From Clostridiales bacterium UBA4696 (GTDB lineage Bacteria > Bacillota > Clostridia > Oscillospirales > Oscillospiraceae), in contig DHKK01000067.1 of the NCBI GenBank assembly GCA_002404795.1, positions 1-7,564 of the forward strand: 7,564 bases of DNA, given 5' to 3'. A model generated the notes under the pieces. The model was not told the origin of the DNA and ran no database searches. It worked only from the letters and a program-made list of their open reading frames with translations. Positions within the stretch are counted from its first letter, which is position 1, and the number at the start of each line of letters is the position of its first letter. Positions 6,756 to 7,564 of this stretch are shown piece by piece. Made by a program: the position numbers and the translations under genes.

Positions 6756-7564
6756 ATGGCAGAAGTAAAACTCGTAAACGTCAAGAAGATCTACCCGTTC
6801 GTCAGTGGCGAAGAAAAGAAGAGCAAGAAAAAGAAGAAGGGCGAAGAGCCTGCCGAGGAGAAGAAGGTCAACCTGCAGATCACCGATAAGGGCGTTGTCG
6901 CCGTGCAGGAATTCAACCTGGACATCGCGGACAAGGAATTCATCGTTCTTGTCGGCCCGTCCGGCTGCGGCAAGTCCACCACGCTGCGCATGGTCGCAGG
7001 TCTCGAAGAGATCTCCGAGGGCGAGCTGTATATCGACGGCAAGCTCATGAACGACGTGGCCCCGAAGGACCGCGATATCGCCATGGTCTTCCAGAACTAT
7101 GCTCTGTACCCCCACATGACCGTTTATGATAACATGGCCTTCTCCCTGAAGCTGAAGAAGACCCCGAAGGCGGAGATCGACCGCAAGGTCCGTGAGGCCG
7201 CCGAGATCCTCGATATCACCCAGTACCTCAACCGTAAGCCGAAGGCGCTGTCCGGCGGCCAGCGGCAGCGTGTCGCCATCGGCCGTGCCATCGTCCGGAA
7301 CCCGAAGGTCTTCCTGATGGACGAGCCGCTGTCCAACCTCGACGCCAAGCTCCGTAACCAGATGCGCGCTGAGATCATCAAGCTGCGCGAGAAGATCGAC
7401 ACCACCTTCATCTACGTCACCCACGACCAGGTCGAGGCTATGACGCTCGGCGACCGCATCGTCATCATGCGTGACGGCTTCATCCAGCAGATCGGCACCC
7501 CGCAGGAGGTCTTCAACCATCCGGCCAACCTCTTCGTCGCCGGCTTCATCGGCACGCCGCAGAT
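6756..7564 (+). CDS. Sugar ABC transporter ATP-binding protein (MsmX/UgpC/MalK type), 3' end outside window
   Basis: From ATG 6756 there are 269 full codons to the right edge. ATPase motifs are all present: Walker A GPSGCGKST at 67-75, Q-loop Gln113 in VFQNYALYPHMTV, signature LSGGQ at 165-169, Walker B FLMDE at 186-190, D-loop SNLD at 193-196 and H-loop His223. FIQQIGTPQEVF near the end leads into the missing C-terminal OB-fold domain. Such ATPases energise import of sugars or glycerol phosphate and in Firmicutes often serve several permeases. Between the first strand (KLVNVKKIYP) and the usual AVxxFNLDI there is an insertion of roughly 30 residues, about 15-46, with a Lys/Glu-rich core (EEKKSKKKKKGEE at 19-31). 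I recall the same insertion in other Clostridia homologues. The upstream frame stays open back to an ATG at 6606, but the MAEVKL start fits the family best. Confidence 0.93.
   Translation, partial: MAEVKLVNVKKIYPFVSGEEKKSKKKKKGEEPAEEKKVNLQITDKGVVAVQEFNLDIADKEFIVLVGPSGCGKSTTLRMVAGLEEISEGELYIDGKLMNDVAPKDRDIAMVFQNYALYPHMTVYDNMAFSLKLKKTPKAEIDRKVREAAEILDITQYLNRKPKALSGGQRQRVAIGRAIVRNPKVFLMDEPLSNLDAKLRNQMRAEIIKLREKIDTTFIYVTHDQVEAMTLGDRIVIMRDGFIQQIGTPQEVFNHPANLFVAGFIGTPQ

Noticed and set aside
6579..7520. A 313-codon open frame on the minus strand opposite the ABC ATPase
   Set aside because: The plus strand encodes every ABC ATPase motif. The minus frame is a repetitive Leu/Asp/Val-rich shadow and would run through the structured leader.

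Overview
The window looks like chromosome from a G+C-rich Clostridia member, probably a gut Oscillospiraceae relative. The basis is AGGAGG-type ribosome binding sites, sigma-A promoters of TTGACA/TATAAT type with extended TGn -10 boxes, Firmicutes-type gene families, and a palindromic intergenic repeat of a kind I recall from gut Clostridia. No phage, plasmid, transposase, tRNA or rRNA signal is visible.

Region 1 (1-3370, minus strand) is a compact dlt-like operon read right to left from one promoter. It encodes an amino-acid adenylating ligase, a two-part GNAT-type acyltransferase, an acyl carrier protein and an MBOAT membrane acyltransferase that runs off the left edge. The layout resembles D-alanylation of teichoic acids (DltA, DltC, DltB), with an additional GNAT gene between ligase and carrier. 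The likely logic is to activate a small amino or carboxylic acid as its AMP ester, load it on the carrier, and pass it through the MBOAT protein to a cell-surface acceptor. Substrate and acceptor are unknown.

Region 2 (3409-5199, plus strand) is divergent from region 1. It holds surE (5'/3'-nucleotidase) and a PfkB-family fructokinase-like gene on one transcript, ending in a strong hairpin. The two divergent promoters have only 38 bp between their -35 boxes.

Region 3 (5200-5400) is a convergent intergenic space filled by a 162-bp imperfect inverted repeat with internal hairpins. It looks like a dispersed palindromic element or MITE-like sequence.

Region 4 (5401-6410, minus strand) is a two-gene operon: a Nudix hydrolase and a DUF523/TudS-like cysteine-rich protein, separated by one base.

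Region 5 (6411-7564, plus strand) is a long regulatory space followed by the start of an MsmX/UgpC/MalK-type sugar ABC transporter ATPase, cut by the right edge. A consensus promoter is followed by a leader of about 180 nt with mutually exclusive pairings. A perfect Shine-Dalgarno sequence lies about 120 nt from the start codon, and the site next to the start codon is weak. This leader is the best candidate in the window for a cis-regulatory RNA, possibly related to the published malK RNA motifs.
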